Notes: generated by a model from the letters alone, not told the origin. Positions 1 to 9,210 are shown, numbered from the stretch's first letter. The stretch is DNA of 64,000 nt from JBBQVS01 sp963792705 (GCA_963792705.1 CAWBXD010000001.1:186001-250000); one strand, 5' to 3'. Numbers and translations: made by a program.

Positions 1-616
1 CCTCGCTCACGGGAACGCGAATGGTTTCGCCCTCGCCGATAGGAGTATTATCAACCTGACCACCAGTCACGGCATGACGCTCGATAACGACTTCCTCGTG
101 TGTAACAGGAACGTTGACTGTCTGCTGCTGTGAAACAACTTCCTTGTGCAGTTCGACTTCACCAGCTTGTACCTGCTCCTTAGAGACATTGAGACGCTCT
201 TCACGAAGTCTCAAAGAACGTGGCTGATGGAACTCGTCCTGTGCATAGTCTGTTGCGGTGCGGTCGGCCACGGCTGCATGAGCGGCAGCAACATTTGTCT
301 GTGTATAGCCTGTCTGATGTTCGTAGTCATATGCACCATAGTGATGAAGAATATCGTGAGCCTCTTGGTCACGACCATCAGGTCTCACTGATACAACTGT
401 GTTACCACTTTGGTACTGTTGATCGTAGTAGGATGCAAAATCATTTGCAACGCCCAGGTCCGTCAAATCACGTTGCAGGTTGACATTTTTCTGTCCCTGT
501 GTTGCAACACCGACCTGATCATATCCAAAGCCAGCCTGCTTCAGAGCGTCGAGTGCTCGTCTTGCATCGCTCTCATTTTGAAAAACGCCACCTACGATAG
601 AAGTTTGAACTGCCAC
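1..616 (-). CDS. YsnF/AvaK-type stress protein (DUF2382), 3' end missing
   Basis: Reading the minus strand from a GTG at 614-616 gives an open frame of about 205 codons running off the window edge. The GTG start is supported by AAGGAG a few bases upstream (at about 622-628). The first ~80 residues (VQTSIVGGVFQNESDARRAL...) resemble the YflT/general stress protein 17M fold that often precedes this family. Residues ~135-190 (LRLREERLNVSKEQVQAGEV) are a clear DUF2382/YsnF-AvaK repeat. These proteins are stress-associated and soluble; the biochemical role is unknown. The C-terminus lies outside the window, so further DUF2382 copies may follow. Confidence 0.85.
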   Translation of the reverse strand, partial: MAVQTSIVGGVFQNESDARRALDALKQAGFGYDQVGVATQGQKNVNLQRDLTDLGVANDFASYYDQQYQSGNTVVSVRPDGRDQEAHDILHHYGAYDYEHQTGYTQTNVAAAHAAVADRTATDYAQDEFHQPRSLRLREERLNVSKEQVQAGEVELHKEVVSQQQTVNVPVTHEEVVIERHAVTGGQVDNTPIGEGETIRVPVSE

Positions 617-795
617 TATAGTTCTCCTTTTTCCTTACAAAAAATCTTATCAAAGCTGTTCGTGAGAACAGCATTCATTGTCTCAACTGCATGTAGCACG
701 TATAAGCCTAACGAAAAGAGACACATATTTGGCGAGTAAAGAAAAACTTATGGTCTTCTAATAGTTCAAATAGTGAAGATAGATATGCTTCGATT

Positions 796-2094
796 CTAGC
801 CATGCCACTGCTTCGCGTATTGTTGTGTAAGCGAAAGATATTGATTGCCATACGTCATGCTTGGCTCTATCATCGCACCCTCGAACCACTCGTTAAAACT
901 TGTAATCGTAATCCAATCTGGCTGGCTGGCAATTGCGCTTGTCCAGCTTTGTTGATATGTTGCACCATTATTGCGCGGCACAATGTAGGTACCAGTACGT
1001 CCGGGAATCCGTGTGTCATCATAGCCGGGAATAACACCCGCTGCCCATATCTTGTGGGTTTTATTTGCTGTATTGTAAGCGTCAATTTGGCTGCGAAAGC
1101 CTTGATCGACTGTTGACATATCATTATGCTGAATACCCCAGTAACCGCCGCTAAAGAGATGAATGCCATCAAACACACTCAAGAGCGACATGCTAACGCC
1201 CTCGGCAGACCAGACCATTTGATTATTCGGATCAACCTGACTACGAATCGAGGCCCATTGTGCCAGAGTACGTCCACCACCCAAGGGGTCCCAAAAGAAT
1301 AATACAGGTTTTCCTTGCCAGTGCAGAAAATGGGGATCATTGCTGTAGTGTGCAACGACATAGTTGAGTCCTGCGACCATCTTCGCTGTACTATTTAGTG
1401 CAGGAGCATCGCTTTCAAAGTAAATTGTCGATGCAAACTGCGAACCAGTTGTACTTTCAAGTGTCGCAGAATGTGCCAATAGCTTGGCAAAATTTGTGTC
1501 CGTCACATCACCAGGACCCCACCATGAACTGATAAAACCAGTGATGCCAGCCCCTGCCGCTTCCCCTAACTGTCGATCAACGGTTGCATCGTCGCTCGAA
1601 TTATAAAGTGTGTTGGGTAGATCAGACATATGACAACTGCACCATGTTGCAGGCGTATACCATGTATAGTAAAAAGCAAGAACTGGACGATTACCACCAT
1701 TTCCTCCACCAGTACCACTCCCACCACCATTTCCTCCGCCAGTGCTACCACCTCCACCGCTGGTGCCACTTCCTCCACCAGTACCACCGCTACTCCCTCC
1801 ACTGTTTCCATTGCCACCCCCTCCCTTTACAGGGTGAGATGGTTTTTGAGTAGCTGTTGCAACTGGTGTTGTACCTTTTGTTGGCTTTGCTGTAGGTTGC
1901 ACGGTGGGTAATAGTGGAATAGTACCTGTATTTGCTCTGTGTGTCGCTGTTGGCTCTGGTGTTATTTCCTTTGGCTGTATCCCACCCGCCACAGGCCCTG
2001 CAATGTGACCACTACATGCTGACAAACAAAGCATTAGACTTAAGCAAGATAGTAATACAACGCTTTTATGCTTATTAAAAAATGGTATGCCCAT
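796..2094 (-). CDS. Secreted GH99/GH71-like glycoside hydrolase lipoprotein
   Basis: The 432-residue protein starts with a lipoprotein signal peptide (lipobox LSAC at about residues 24-27). A Thr/Pro-rich stretch and a long Gly/Ser/Asn-rich linker (about residues 90-135, encoded by a low-complexity repeat at 1680-1825) follow. The catalytic-like domain begins at PVLAFYYTWY and ends near SFNEWFEGAMIEPS. The latter motif is characteristic of GH99 endo-alpha-mannosidase-like and related GH71/WbsX-like (beta/alpha)8 enzymes, where the NEW-x-E segment carries an acidic residue. It is probably anchored outside the membrane and acts on an extracellular polysaccharide; the exact substrate cannot be read from sequence. 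It is divergent from the GH5 gene. Confidence 0.8.
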   Translation of the reverse strand: MGIPFFNKHKSVVLLSCLSLMLCLSACSGHIAGPVAGGIQPKEITPEPTATHRANTGTIPLLPTVQPTAKPTKGTTPVATATQKPSHPVKGGGGNGNSGGSSGGTGGGSGTSGGGGSTGGGNGGGSGTGGGNGGNRPVLAFYYTWYTPATWCSCHMSDLPNTLYNSSDDATVDRQLGEAAGAGITGFISSWWGPGDVTDTNFAKLLAHSATLESTTGSQFASTIYFESDAPALNSTAKMVAGLNYVVAHYSNDPHFLHWQGKPVLFFWDPLGGGRTLAQWASIRSQVDPNNQMVWSAEGVSMSLLSVFDGIHLFSGGYWGIQHNDMSTVDQGFRSQIDAYNTANKTHKIWAAGVIPGYDDTRIPGRTGTYIVPRNNGATYQQSWTSAIASQPDWITITSFNEWFEGAMIEPSMTYGNQYLSLTQQYAKQWHG

Positions 2095-2521
2095 AAATTC
2101 CCCTTGTGTATATGATGTATACCCCCTACATTCAGTATAACTAAATAGTGTTATGTATACTGAAAATTAGTACATTTGGGGCAATATCATGCATCATCTC
2201 GTTTCTGCCCATCTCAGAAAAAAAGCACACTACAAAACATCGGTCCTCTTATATAATTCCAAAAAATATTGACCATGCTCTATATACGCTGTATGTATAC
2301 TGAAGTTATAACGCTATGAAACCGAGAGGAAACAAAAAAATCCTATTCGTACTAGTGTGTTCAAGATATGTTCATTTTTCGGTTTCTCCTTAATAAGGAA
2401 GTGAAATATCCTGATATCTTTTGAGATATTGACTCTTCTATATTACATGCTACCATCATGTGAGTATCAACATAAGTATCTATTATCAGCATATACTTCG
2501 TATAGTTAAGGAAAATAAGCT
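2095..2521. promoter_or_regulatory. Divergent promoter region with repeated TATGTATACTGAA motif
   Basis: This 427-bp AT-rich spacer separates two divergently transcribed secreted glycoside hydrolase genes. The 13-mer TATGTATACTGAA occurs exactly twice in the same orientation (2152-2164 and 2292-2304), and a shorter inverted relative (TTCAGTATAAC) lies at 2131-2141. The spacing and orientation suggest binding sites for a shared regulator of both genes, but no regulator gene is adjacent. No open reading frame of note is present. Confidence 0.4.
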
Positions 2522-5095
2522 ATGTCATTCTATCTAAAATTTGTAGCTTCAAGTATATTGGTGCTGGTTTTACTTGCGGCTATAGTGCTCTGGTTTAATC
2601 CTACTCAACATGTCCACACAAGTACTGCTCATGCTGCCTCTGCCGTTGCATCAAATCAGCTTCCACGTAGTGCGACAGCCAATGGGCCATATAGCGTAAG
2701 AGGGAACGCTATTGTGGATGCTAGTGGACAACCATACCTTATTCACGGTATTGCGCGTGACGGTCTTGAATATAACTGTTCTGGCGACGGTCCCCTCGAT
2801 CAACAACATCTTGCGTATTTGGGGTCTGGTACTAACACTACAAGTGCCACTTACTGGGGAGCAAACACGGTACGACTTCCCCTCTCAGAAGGCTTCTGGC
2901 TGAAAGGCGCGCCAGGCTATCCTTGTACCGCACAACAGTACCAAACTACGGTTAAACAGACCGTTGACGCGCTAACAGCACTTAAACTTAATGTCATTCT
3001 CGATCTTCAATGGACCGATGCAGGTGGACAATCTGGACAGGGTGGTGGCGCATGGGCTATGCCTGATGCCGACAGCGTTACTTTCTGGCAGCAGGTTGCT
3101 CCTATATACAAGAGTTACTCGAATGTTTTATTTGAAGTGTATAATGAGCCTCACCCTTCAACATGGGCATGTTGGACAGGCTCATGCACAATGACCAATG
3201 ATAGTGGTTATTCTGATGATTGTAGATGTACTAAATCCTTTACCTATCCAAGTGTAGGCATGCAAGCATTGGTAAACACCGTCCGAGGAGCAGGAGCAAA
3301 TAATCTAGCGTTAGTTGGTGGTATGCAGTGGGGCTACGATCTCAGCCAACTGAATACTTATAAGCTCTCTGGCACAAATATCGTCTACGACACGCATCCA
3401 TACTATCCTTATAATGATAAACTTCCGAATACCTGGGATGCCGCTTTTGGAATACCGAGCCGCACATATCCTGTAATCTCTGCTGAAAGTGGAGAATATG
3501 ACTGTGATGGCAATTATGAAAATCAGTTGCTTTCTTATTTTGATGCTCACCAAATGGGTTGGGTAAGCTTTTCCTGGTCTATGAGCGGCAACACATGCAC
3601 CTATCCACTGCTTATTACTGATTATAATGGTACTCCATCGGCAGGGTATGGTCTAGCAGTGTACCAGCATCTCCATCGCTATGCCTCAAGTACCGCGCCT
3701 GTCAGTGGTGTTTGGTATTTCGCAGAAGGCCGAGTTGGTGCTTCGTTCAAAGAATACTTGACTATTGACAACCCCGATTCAAACAATGATTGTCCTGTCA
3801 GTGTGCAGTACCTGCCAGAAACAGGTAGCCCTGTCACTAAATCCTTTACGGTAACACATGCGTCGCGCTGGACCGAATCGGTCAACGCAGACATGAATAT
3901 TCCTTACACACAGACCACAGGCTTATCTGTCTCCGCAATTGTCTCGGTCAAACCCTCTACATGCACTGGCGTTGTGGTGGAACGTCCACAATACTTCTCC
4001 TGGCACAATGTCAACAGCGGTAGTGATGTTGTTGGTGCAACCCATTTAGGCAAAACATATTATTTTGCTGATATCCCAACAAACAGCGGGTTTACATCGT
4101 TTCTAACAGCATTAAACCCACCCACAAACCCTAGTGCAACAGTGACCGCAACTTATTATGCTAACGGTCAAAGCGTGGGAACGCAGAACGTCACAATCAA
4201 TAGTGGGCAGCGCGGCACACTGTTTCCAAGTAGTGCAGGTCTACCTACTCATGTAGCAGCAGTTATCACGTCAACACAGCCTATTGTCGTAGAACGGCCC
4301 GACTATTTTAGTGGGGTACATGCAGGTAATGCAGGTACAGTTTCTGGTGCTACATCAGTTGTTGGTTCGCAAACCCTATCACATGATTGGCTTTTTGCTG
4401 AGGGATATACCGGTGGTAAGTCACAGGAGTATCTGGCAATCTCAAACCTTGACAGCACTGCAAAGGTAACTGCAAATGTTACAATAACTTTGCAACTAGG
4501 CGATGGCACTACAAAGGTTATTACGAGTGCTGTCGCTACTATGAACCAAAAGATATGGGATGTGAATGCAAATATTCCGCCAAATACGGTTTCCGCCGAG
4601 GTTACATCAACCGGGGCGGCAATCGTAGTACAGCGTGAAATGTTCTTCCAATATACGCATACTATTAACAGTAGTAATGGCTTTGGACTTGCGGCAAGCG
4701 GCGGTTCCGACATTATCGGTCAAGTTGGACCTGCAACGGTTAACTCTTATACCTTTGCTGAAGGCTATGCGAATACAGGCTATAACGAGTGGCTTACATT
4801 ACAAAATCCAACTGGTAGCGACGAAACAGTCACTATTACTCTGCTAAATAATTATGGTCATAGCTACACATCGGGCAGTATCCTGGTCAAGGCGCGCACA
4901 CGCTCAACCGTCGATGTTGCTGCCCTTGTCCGTCAATATCTCCTAGCGACCGGAAGTGACCCACGCTACTCTTGTGCTATCGCAATGACGGCACAAGCAC
5001 CTGCTGGCTCTTACTTCGTCAGTGAACGACCAATGTACTGGAACACAGGAAGTACTCAAGGTGGCTCTGATGTAATCGGTTATGCTGGAGCATAA
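2522..5095 (+). CDS. Secreted GH5 cellulase-like hydrolase with four C-terminal repeats
   Basis: The 857-residue protein has an N-terminal membrane/signal segment (residues ~5-26, cleavage plausible after AHA near 37-40). A glycoside hydrolase family 5 domain (about 55-385) contains VYNEPH with the likely acid/base Glu209 and VISAESGEYDC with the likely nucleophile Glu322. GH5 enzymes hydrolyse beta-1,4-linked glucans or mannans with retention of configuration. The remaining half has four related units, each starting with an aromatic-rich W/Y-x-FAEG-like segment (about 397, 515, 623 and 742) followed by E-Y/W-L-T-x-x-NP. These are probably beta-sandwich modules for surface or carbohydrate attachment, which is an inference. 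The start is the ATG at 2522; a long palindromic terminator follows. Confidence 0.85.
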   Translation: MSFYLKFVASSILVLVLLAAIVLWFNPTQHVHTSTAHAASAVASNQLPRSATANGPYSVRGNAIVDASGQPYLIHGIARDGLEYNCSGDGPLDQQHLAYLGSGTNTTSATYWGANTVRLPLSEGFWLKGAPGYPCTAQQYQTTVKQTVDALTALKLNVILDLQWTDAGGQSGQGGGAWAMPDADSVTFWQQVAPIYKSYSNVLFEVYNEPHPSTWACWTGSCTMTNDSGYSDDCRCTKSFTYPSVGMQALVNTVRGAGANNLALVGGMQWGYDLSQLNTYKLSGTNIVYDTHPYYPYNDKLPNTWDAAFGIPSRTYPVISAESGEYDCDGNYENQLLSYFDAHQMGWVSFSWSMSGNTCTYPLLITDYNGTPSAGYGLAVYQHLHRYASSTAPVSGVWYFAEGRVGASFKEYLTIDNPDSNNDCPVSVQYLPETGSPVTKSFTVTHASRWTESVNADMNIPYTQTTGLSVSAIVSVKPSTCTGVVVERPQYFSWHNVNSGSDVVGATHLGKTYYFADIPTNSGFTSFLTALNPPTNPSATVTATYYANGQSVGTQNVTINSGQRGTLFPSSAGLPTHVAAVITSTQPIVVERPDYFSGVHAGNAGTVSGATSVVGSQTLSHDWLFAEGYTGGKSQEYLAISNLDSTAKVTANVTITLQLGDGTTKVITSAVATMNQKIWDVNANIPPNTVSAEVTSTGAAIVVQREMFFQYTHTINSSNGFGLAASGGSDIIGQVGPATVNSYTFAEGYANTGYNEWLTLQNPTGSDETVTITLLNNYGHSYTSGSILVKARTRSTVDVAALVRQYLLATGSDPRYSCAIAMTAQAPAGSYFVSERPMYWNTGSTQGGSDVIGYAGA

Positions 5096-5107
5096 ATAAC
5101 AGGGAAA

Positions 5108-5167
5108 CAACAGGGAAGGCGCGAGATATTTTCCCATATGGGAAAATATCTCGCGCCTTCCCTGTTG
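5108..5167. terminator. 60-bp perfect palindrome, bidirectional terminator
   Basis: Both 30-bp arms match perfectly around a central CATATG. The element lies between the convergent ends of the GH5 gene and the ABC permease gene, so it can end transcription from both sides. The stem is much longer than a usual intrinsic terminator. Confidence 0.75.
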
Positions 5168-5173
5168 TCTTCC

Positions 5174-5977
5174 TCATCTATTCTTTTCGCTACGTACAAA
5201 CAGAGCGGTGCCAAGCAACAAAAAGATTGCGAAGATGACGCCGATAATTACCAAATTGGCAAGTGGCCCCGTTCCAGTACCGTGTAGCACCACTTTCTCA
5301 TAGTCAGGATGACCAATATAGAAAATGTCGCGCGTCAGGTCCACGGCATAGCGTAAGGGAGAGAGACGCGAAAAAACATCTAGGAAAATTGGCAACCGCT
5401 GAATAGGGCTAAACACACCAGCGAGAAAGAACTGTGGAAGAATCAAAAACGGTAATATCTGGTTTGCTGCACGTTGACTACCAAAACCCGAAAGTAAAAC
5501 CAGGCCAAATGATCCGCCAAGTAAACATACTATGATGCCCACAGCGATCAACCCTAGAATGCGTTCAGGCGTGAATGGTACGTGAATGACAACCCCGAAG
5601 CCAATCACGGCAATGGCTTGCGTTAACGCGACAAGAGACTCACCAAGAATTTTGCCAAAGACGATTGAGTAGCGAGAGATTGGTGAAATGAATATCTCCT
5701 GGCTAAAATCATTTTCACGGTCCTCAATTAATGAGATCAAACCAAATGCCGTTGACTGAAAAAGTGTCTGTGCGAAAATACCTGTAAATGTGAATAATAG
5801 ATAGTCGTAGCCAGCCTGTTTGCCTGCACTCGCCTGAAAGCTACCACCCAGGACACTAATAAAAATGACGGGTAATACCAATGTGCCGATAAGTCGTGAC
5901 GGGTCACGCAAGAACTTGAGAACATCACGACAGGCAATCGTTGTAATCGCGTTTGCCTCTCTTGCTATACCGATCAT
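5174..5977 (-). CDS. ABC-2 type exporter permease (DrrB-like)
   Basis: The 267-residue protein has six predicted membrane segments and an ABC-2 permease layout (FLRDPSRLIGTLVLPVIFI at the N-terminus, a central segment with EDRENDFSQEIFISPISRYSIVFGK, and LPQFFLAGVFSPIQRLP near the fifth segment). It forms the membrane half of an efflux ABC transporter with the ATPase encoded immediately upstream; the genes overlap by one base (TAATG), indicating translational coupling. DrrB relatives export hydrophobic drugs, lipids or polysaccharides. The substrate here cannot be predicted. Confidence 0.9.
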   Translation of the reverse strand: MIGIAREANAITTIACRDVLKFLRDPSRLIGTLVLPVIFISVLGGSFQASAGKQAGYDYLLFTFTGIFAQTLFQSTAFGLISLIEDRENDFSQEIFISPISRYSIVFGKILGESLVALTQAIAVIGFGVVIHVPFTPERILGLIAVGIIVCLLGGSFGLVLLSGFGSQRAANQILPFLILPQFFLAGVFSPIQRLPIFLDVFSRLSPLRYAVDLTRDIFYIGHPDYEKVVLHGTGTGPLANLVIIGVIFAIFLLLGTALFVRSEKNR

Positions 5978-6993
5978 TATCGCTCCCCCACAATCTCAAG
6001 GTAGGCATCCTCAAGCGTTGGAAGATGTGTTTCGACAACTGTTAAAGGCGTCTCAATTGCTTTCAGCATCTTATGTACCTGTGAACTCTCGATGTTGATT
6101 TTGAAGCGTGGCGTCTCTATAAATGACACATTGAGCCGTATCAGTTCGTCACGCAGTCTTCCACGATCTTCTGCGTCAATCAGCAAATATTCCTCGGTCA
6201 ATTCGGATTTGATCTGTGTCGGAGTACCATAGGCAGCGATGTTGCCTTTGTTGATAACACAGATTTGATCGGCTTGCTCAGCTTCTTCCAGGTAGTGAGT
6301 GGTTAGAAAGATGGTTGTTCCATTCTCAGCGCGTACCTTACGTAGATACTCCCAGAGACTATGACGACTATTAGGATCAAGGCCAGCGGTAGGTTCATCG
6401 AGGAATAAGACTTTTGGTCGGTGCAACAAACTACGTAATATTTCGAGTTTGCGCTTCATACCGCCAGAATATTTCTTCACAGGTCGAAAAAGGTCTTCAT
6501 CAATGTCTAACAGAGTCGCAAACTCATGCACCTGCCTTTGATACTCTTTCGGCATCCATGCAAAAACAGGTCGAAAGGCATATAATCCATACAATGCGGC
6601 ATGAAAACGCACATTCTCTTCCGCAGTCAAGTTCAAGTCGAGGCTCGGTTTTTGAAAAATGATACCAACGTTATCTCGCACTGATGCAGGTTGTTTTGCT
6701 ACGTCATAACCTGCAATTGTGACCGTGCCAGATGTGGGAAGAAGTGTTGTTGTCAGGATGGAAATTGTCGTTGTCTTGCCAGCACCATTGGGGCCAAGCA
6801 ACGCAAACAACGAACCTGGAGTAACATTAAATGAAATATCATTGACTGCATTGACTGTAGCATGTTTATAGCGTTTGACAAGGTGTTCTACCGCAATGAT
6901 CGGCTTTGTGGCTAGTAGCTGTATCTCTATATCGGCTCGCTCACTATGCTCATCACCCTGATGTGCAGTGAGTGCGCCACTCTGTTGTTGCAT
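5977..6993 (-). CDS. ABC transporter ATP-binding protein (DrrA-like)
   Basis: The 338-residue protein shows Walker A (GPNGAGKTT), an ABC signature (YSGGMKRKLEI), Walker B with catalytic Glu (VLFLDEPTAGLDP) and the switch His (FLTTHYLEEAEQ). The extra ~100 C-terminal residues are typical of DrrA-type ATPases (DUF4162-like region). A leading ~35 residues precede the ABC domain. It energises the permease encoded next to it. A 10-bp inverted repeat (7044-7053/7064-7073) just upstream may be an operator or hairpin. Confidence 0.92.
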   Translation of the reverse strand: MQQQSGALTAHQGDEHSERADIEIQLLATKPIIAVEHLVKRYKHATVNAVNDISFNVTPGSLFALLGPNGAGKTTTISILTTTLLPTSGTVTIAGYDVAKQPASVRDNVGIIFQKPSLDLNLTAEENVRFHAALYGLYAFRPVFAWMPKEYQRQVHEFATLLDIDEDLFRPVKKYSGGMKRKLEILRSLLHRPKVLFLDEPTAGLDPNSRHSLWEYLRKVRAENGTTIFLTTHYLEEAEQADQICVINKGNIAAYGTPTQIKSELTEEYLLIDAEDRGRLRDELIRLNVSFIETPRFKINIESSQVHKMLKAIETPLTVVETHLPTLEDAYLEIVGER

Positions 6994-7043
6994 AAAATCC
7001 TCTTCATGGTGCGTTACTCTATTTATTGCCCATCCATTATACG

Positions 7044-7073
7044 CTGAGTAGTGTTTCCCGTTGCACTACTCAG
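7044..7073. promoter_or_regulatory. Inverted repeat upstream of ABC exporter operon
   Basis: CTGAGTAGTG and its exact complement CACTACTCAG are separated by 10 bases, about 50 bp upstream of the exporter ATPase start. It could be an operator for a dimeric repressor or a small hairpin; no regulator gene is adjacent. Confidence 0.3.
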
Positions 7074-7224
7074 GGAACGAAACGCTTTGTTCTATGGTAC
7101 GCTAACTACTTGTTGAAGGTCGAATGCGCTGGTATACTAAACACCAACGTGAAACACAAATACCTGCCCAACGTAAATCATAGGTAATAGTAATTTCGTT
7201 CTTTGCTAGACAAGGGAAAATAGT

Positions 7225-7983
7225 ATGAGCACATCACAGCGAAATCGACGTAAATCACAGGCAAAAGGGAAAGGGTCAGTTGAAAAGAGAATAACTCCTG
7301 CTCCGAAGCCGATAGTAAACAGTGTAACTTCTACGCCAACATTAACGGCAAATAGAGTAGTTTCTACATCGAAGCCGACAGTAAACAGCGATGCGAAACG
7401 TCCAAATCAACGGCAACGGCGGCGTGTCGCACCTTCTCGTAAGCCTCTTTTATTTGGAGCGATTATCAGTTTAGTCGTTGCTATTATGGTCGCGGTTGGT
7501 GTCGTTTGGTTCACCACGCATGAAAATACTGGCGATGGAACTATTTCGGGGGTAGTTACATACAGCAATTTAAGCCGACAGCATGTTGCAGGCACCATTA
7601 TCTATCCACAGATTCCCCCTGTGGGTGGAAATCATAACCCTATCTGGCAAAATTGTGGTATTTACACAAGTCCTATTGCCAACGAGAATGCCGTCCATTC
7701 TATGGAACATGGCGCGGTCTGGGTTACATATCAGCCAGGACTTGGCGCGCAGGATGTCACCCAGTTGCAAAACCTGGTTCATGGTCATAGTTATGCACTG
7801 CTCTCTCCCTATCCAAATCTCCCCTCGCCTATCGTGATTTCCGCTTGGGGGGTGCAACTAAAAGTGAATAGTGCCAATGACCCACGTCTGGCACAGTTTC
7901 TTGCAAAGTATGAGCAGGGACCGCAAACGCAAGAAGTGGGCGCAGCTTGTAGTGGTGGCAAAGGCACACCTAACCTTCAATAA
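7225..7983 (+). CDS. DUF3105 single-pass membrane protein
   Basis: The 252-residue protein begins with a basic, Ser/Thr/Pro-rich cytoplasmic tail (1-~75, with imperfect repeats of KPTVNS/TLTANRVVST type). One membrane segment follows at about 75-97, and then a DUF3105 domain. The diagnostic features are GGNHNPIWQNCGIY and HSMEHGAVWVTYQPGL, with conserved Asn, Cys, His and Glu residues. DUF3105 proteins are common in Actinobacteria and Chloroflexota and have no established function. AAGGGAAAAT precedes the ATG. Confidence 0.85.
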   Translation: MSTSQRNRRKSQAKGKGSVEKRITPAPKPIVNSVTSTPTLTANRVVSTSKPTVNSDAKRPNQRQRRRVAPSRKPLLFGAIISLVVAIMVAVGVVWFTTHENTGDGTISGVVTYSNLSRQHVAGTIIYPQIPPVGGNHNPIWQNCGIYTSPIANENAVHSMEHGAVWVTYQPGLGAQDVTQLQNLVHGHSYALLSPYPNLPSPIVISAWGVQLKVNSANDPRLAQFLAKYEQGPQTQEVGAACSGGKGTPNLQ

Positions 7984-8048
7984 AACCTTGTAGTACATTA
8001 AACCATTTCATATACGCTGTTTGATGAATTAATGCGGATACGGTGTTG

Positions 8049-8117
8049 GTAGGGACCGCTTCATCGCGTCCTCGTCGGTGGTTGATTACGACCAGGACGC
8101 GATGAAGCGGTCCCTAC
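8049..8117. repeat. Palindromic repeat element, family A, copy 1
   Basis: Perfect 24-bp arms (8049-8072 and 8094-8117, starting GTAGGGACCG) flank a 21-base loop, giving a 69-bp element. The same arms recur at 12137, 17183, 19103, 37025 and 39930. It lies downstream of the DUF3105 gene. Confidence 0.85.
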
Positions 8118-8141
8118 AAGTCGGCCAATCTTCAACGAACA

Positions 8142-8300
8142 GATTTCGTAGGGACCACATTTATGGCGTCCACGCTCAATTCATAGGGCGAGTTACATCC
8201 GCAATCTTTCTTGCATGATCTCGCGTAATACTTGGTGCAAGAGGACTGCACCTTGCTTCGCTCGTGCAGAGGACGCCATGAATGTGGTCCCTACGAAATC
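8142..8300. repeat. Palindromic repeat element, family A variant, long composite form
   Basis: The arms at 8142-8171 and 8271-8300 are 30 bp with one mismatch and contain the GTAGGGACC/GGTCCCTAC core, but the inner sequence reads ACATTTATGGCGTCC. The ~100-base interior carries smaller hairpins. A related long variant occurs at 18951-19075. Confidence 0.8.
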
Positions 8301-8457
8301 CGTTACATCAAGGTTGCGAGACCACTACAATCGGCGTCTCCCTATGGAATTGTTCAACAGGATTATCACGCCCTTTGAAATATGGTGAGTTTTCACCATA
8401 AGGTATAGGTAAAATATCCACAAACAAGAACTTTTCAGGGAACATATAGAAAAAGCA

Positions 8458-8486
8458 TTGACAATCACATATGAGCATGGTATACC
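8458..8486 (+). promoter_or_regulatory. Near-consensus sigma-70 promoter of the lysine operon
   Basis: TTGACA at 8458-8463 and TATACC at 8481-8486 are spaced by 17 bases. Transcription would start near 8493, just ahead of the first T-box. No comparably good promoter is seen between the two T-boxes, so one transcript probably carries both. Confidence 0.65.
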
Positions 8487-8514
8487 TTTAGCAAGACAAA
8501 AACAACATTATACA

Positions 8515-8840
8515 TAACGCTTTGACGAGACGAGTAACAGAACGGCGTGACGGTCAGAGAATGAGCGGTAGGTGAAAAGCTCATACGTTCCCTCTGTGAA
8601 TAAAACTCTGAAGCTACGAGAAGAAATCGTTTGTACGGTAGGGGTCTAATTTATTACTCCCCACGATTAAGCGAAATTAGACCTACGTCGGAAGCCTCCG
8701 TTATAGGGCAGTTGTACGGGCCTGATGTATTATCATGTCCATACAAATCAAGGTTGGTATCGTGAGATAGCAACGCATGAAGGTGGTACCACGAAGTCGC
8801 TCTTCGTCCTTCCCAGAGAGAAGGATGATGGGCGTTTTTA
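8515..8840 (+). promoter_or_regulatory. T-box riboswitch 1, lysine (specifier AAA)
   Basis: The T-box signature AAGGTGGTACCACGA lies at 8780-8794 and is followed by an intrinsic terminator (8798-8839: complementary arms, then a T run). Stem I features are present: CAGAGAATGAGC..GGTGAAAAGCTC at about 8555-8582. A specifier region GTGAATAAAAC at 8596-8606 fits codon AAA at 8602-8604 followed by the usual A. Binding of uncharged tRNA-Lys would favour the antiterminator and permit expression of the downstream lysine genes. The specifier assignment rests on alignment with T-box 2. Confidence 0.82.
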
Positions 8841-8889
8841 TTTGCCTCTTATCTCCCCTCTCCTCAAGCGAAACAACAGAATATCGCAA

Positions 8890-9176
8890 AGCTATGCAGG
8901 GACGAGTAACGGACTGAAGCACATCCAGAGAGTGGGCTAATGCTGGAACGCCCATATGTTGACTAACCGCGAAAAAGACCCTGCGCTATGAGAAGAAATC
9001 GTTTATAACGAGATTAGACCTCACTCGGACGCCTCCGTTATCAGGTATCCTGATGAACTATCAATTCATCGGAACGAGGTTGTTGTCGTGAGACTGCAAC
9101 GAACGAAGGTGGCACCACAAAAGCGTATTCAACGCTCTTTGTCCTTCTCCAATATGGAGGACAAAGAGCGTTTTTG
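8890..9176 (+). promoter_or_regulatory. T-box riboswitch 2, lysine (specifier AAG)
   Basis: A second complete T-box follows directly. It has an AGAGAGTGGGC..GGAACGCCCA stem-loop at about 8927-8954 and a specifier region GCGAAAAAGACC with AAG at 8975-8977. The T-box is AAGGTGGCACCACA at 9106-9120, and a strong terminator spans 9133-9175 (13-bp stem, then TTTTT). It shares blocks with T-box 1 (GAGAAGAAATCGTTT; GCCTCCGTTAT), so the pair looks like a duplication. It ends 35 bp before lysW. Confidence 0.85.
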
Positions 9177-9210
9177 TTTATCACAAATTTTATGAGGAGA
9201 AACAACCATC

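Noticed and set aside
1566..1911. Open frames opposite the Gly-rich linker of the GH99-like gene
   Set aside because: Low-complexity shadow of the linker repeat.
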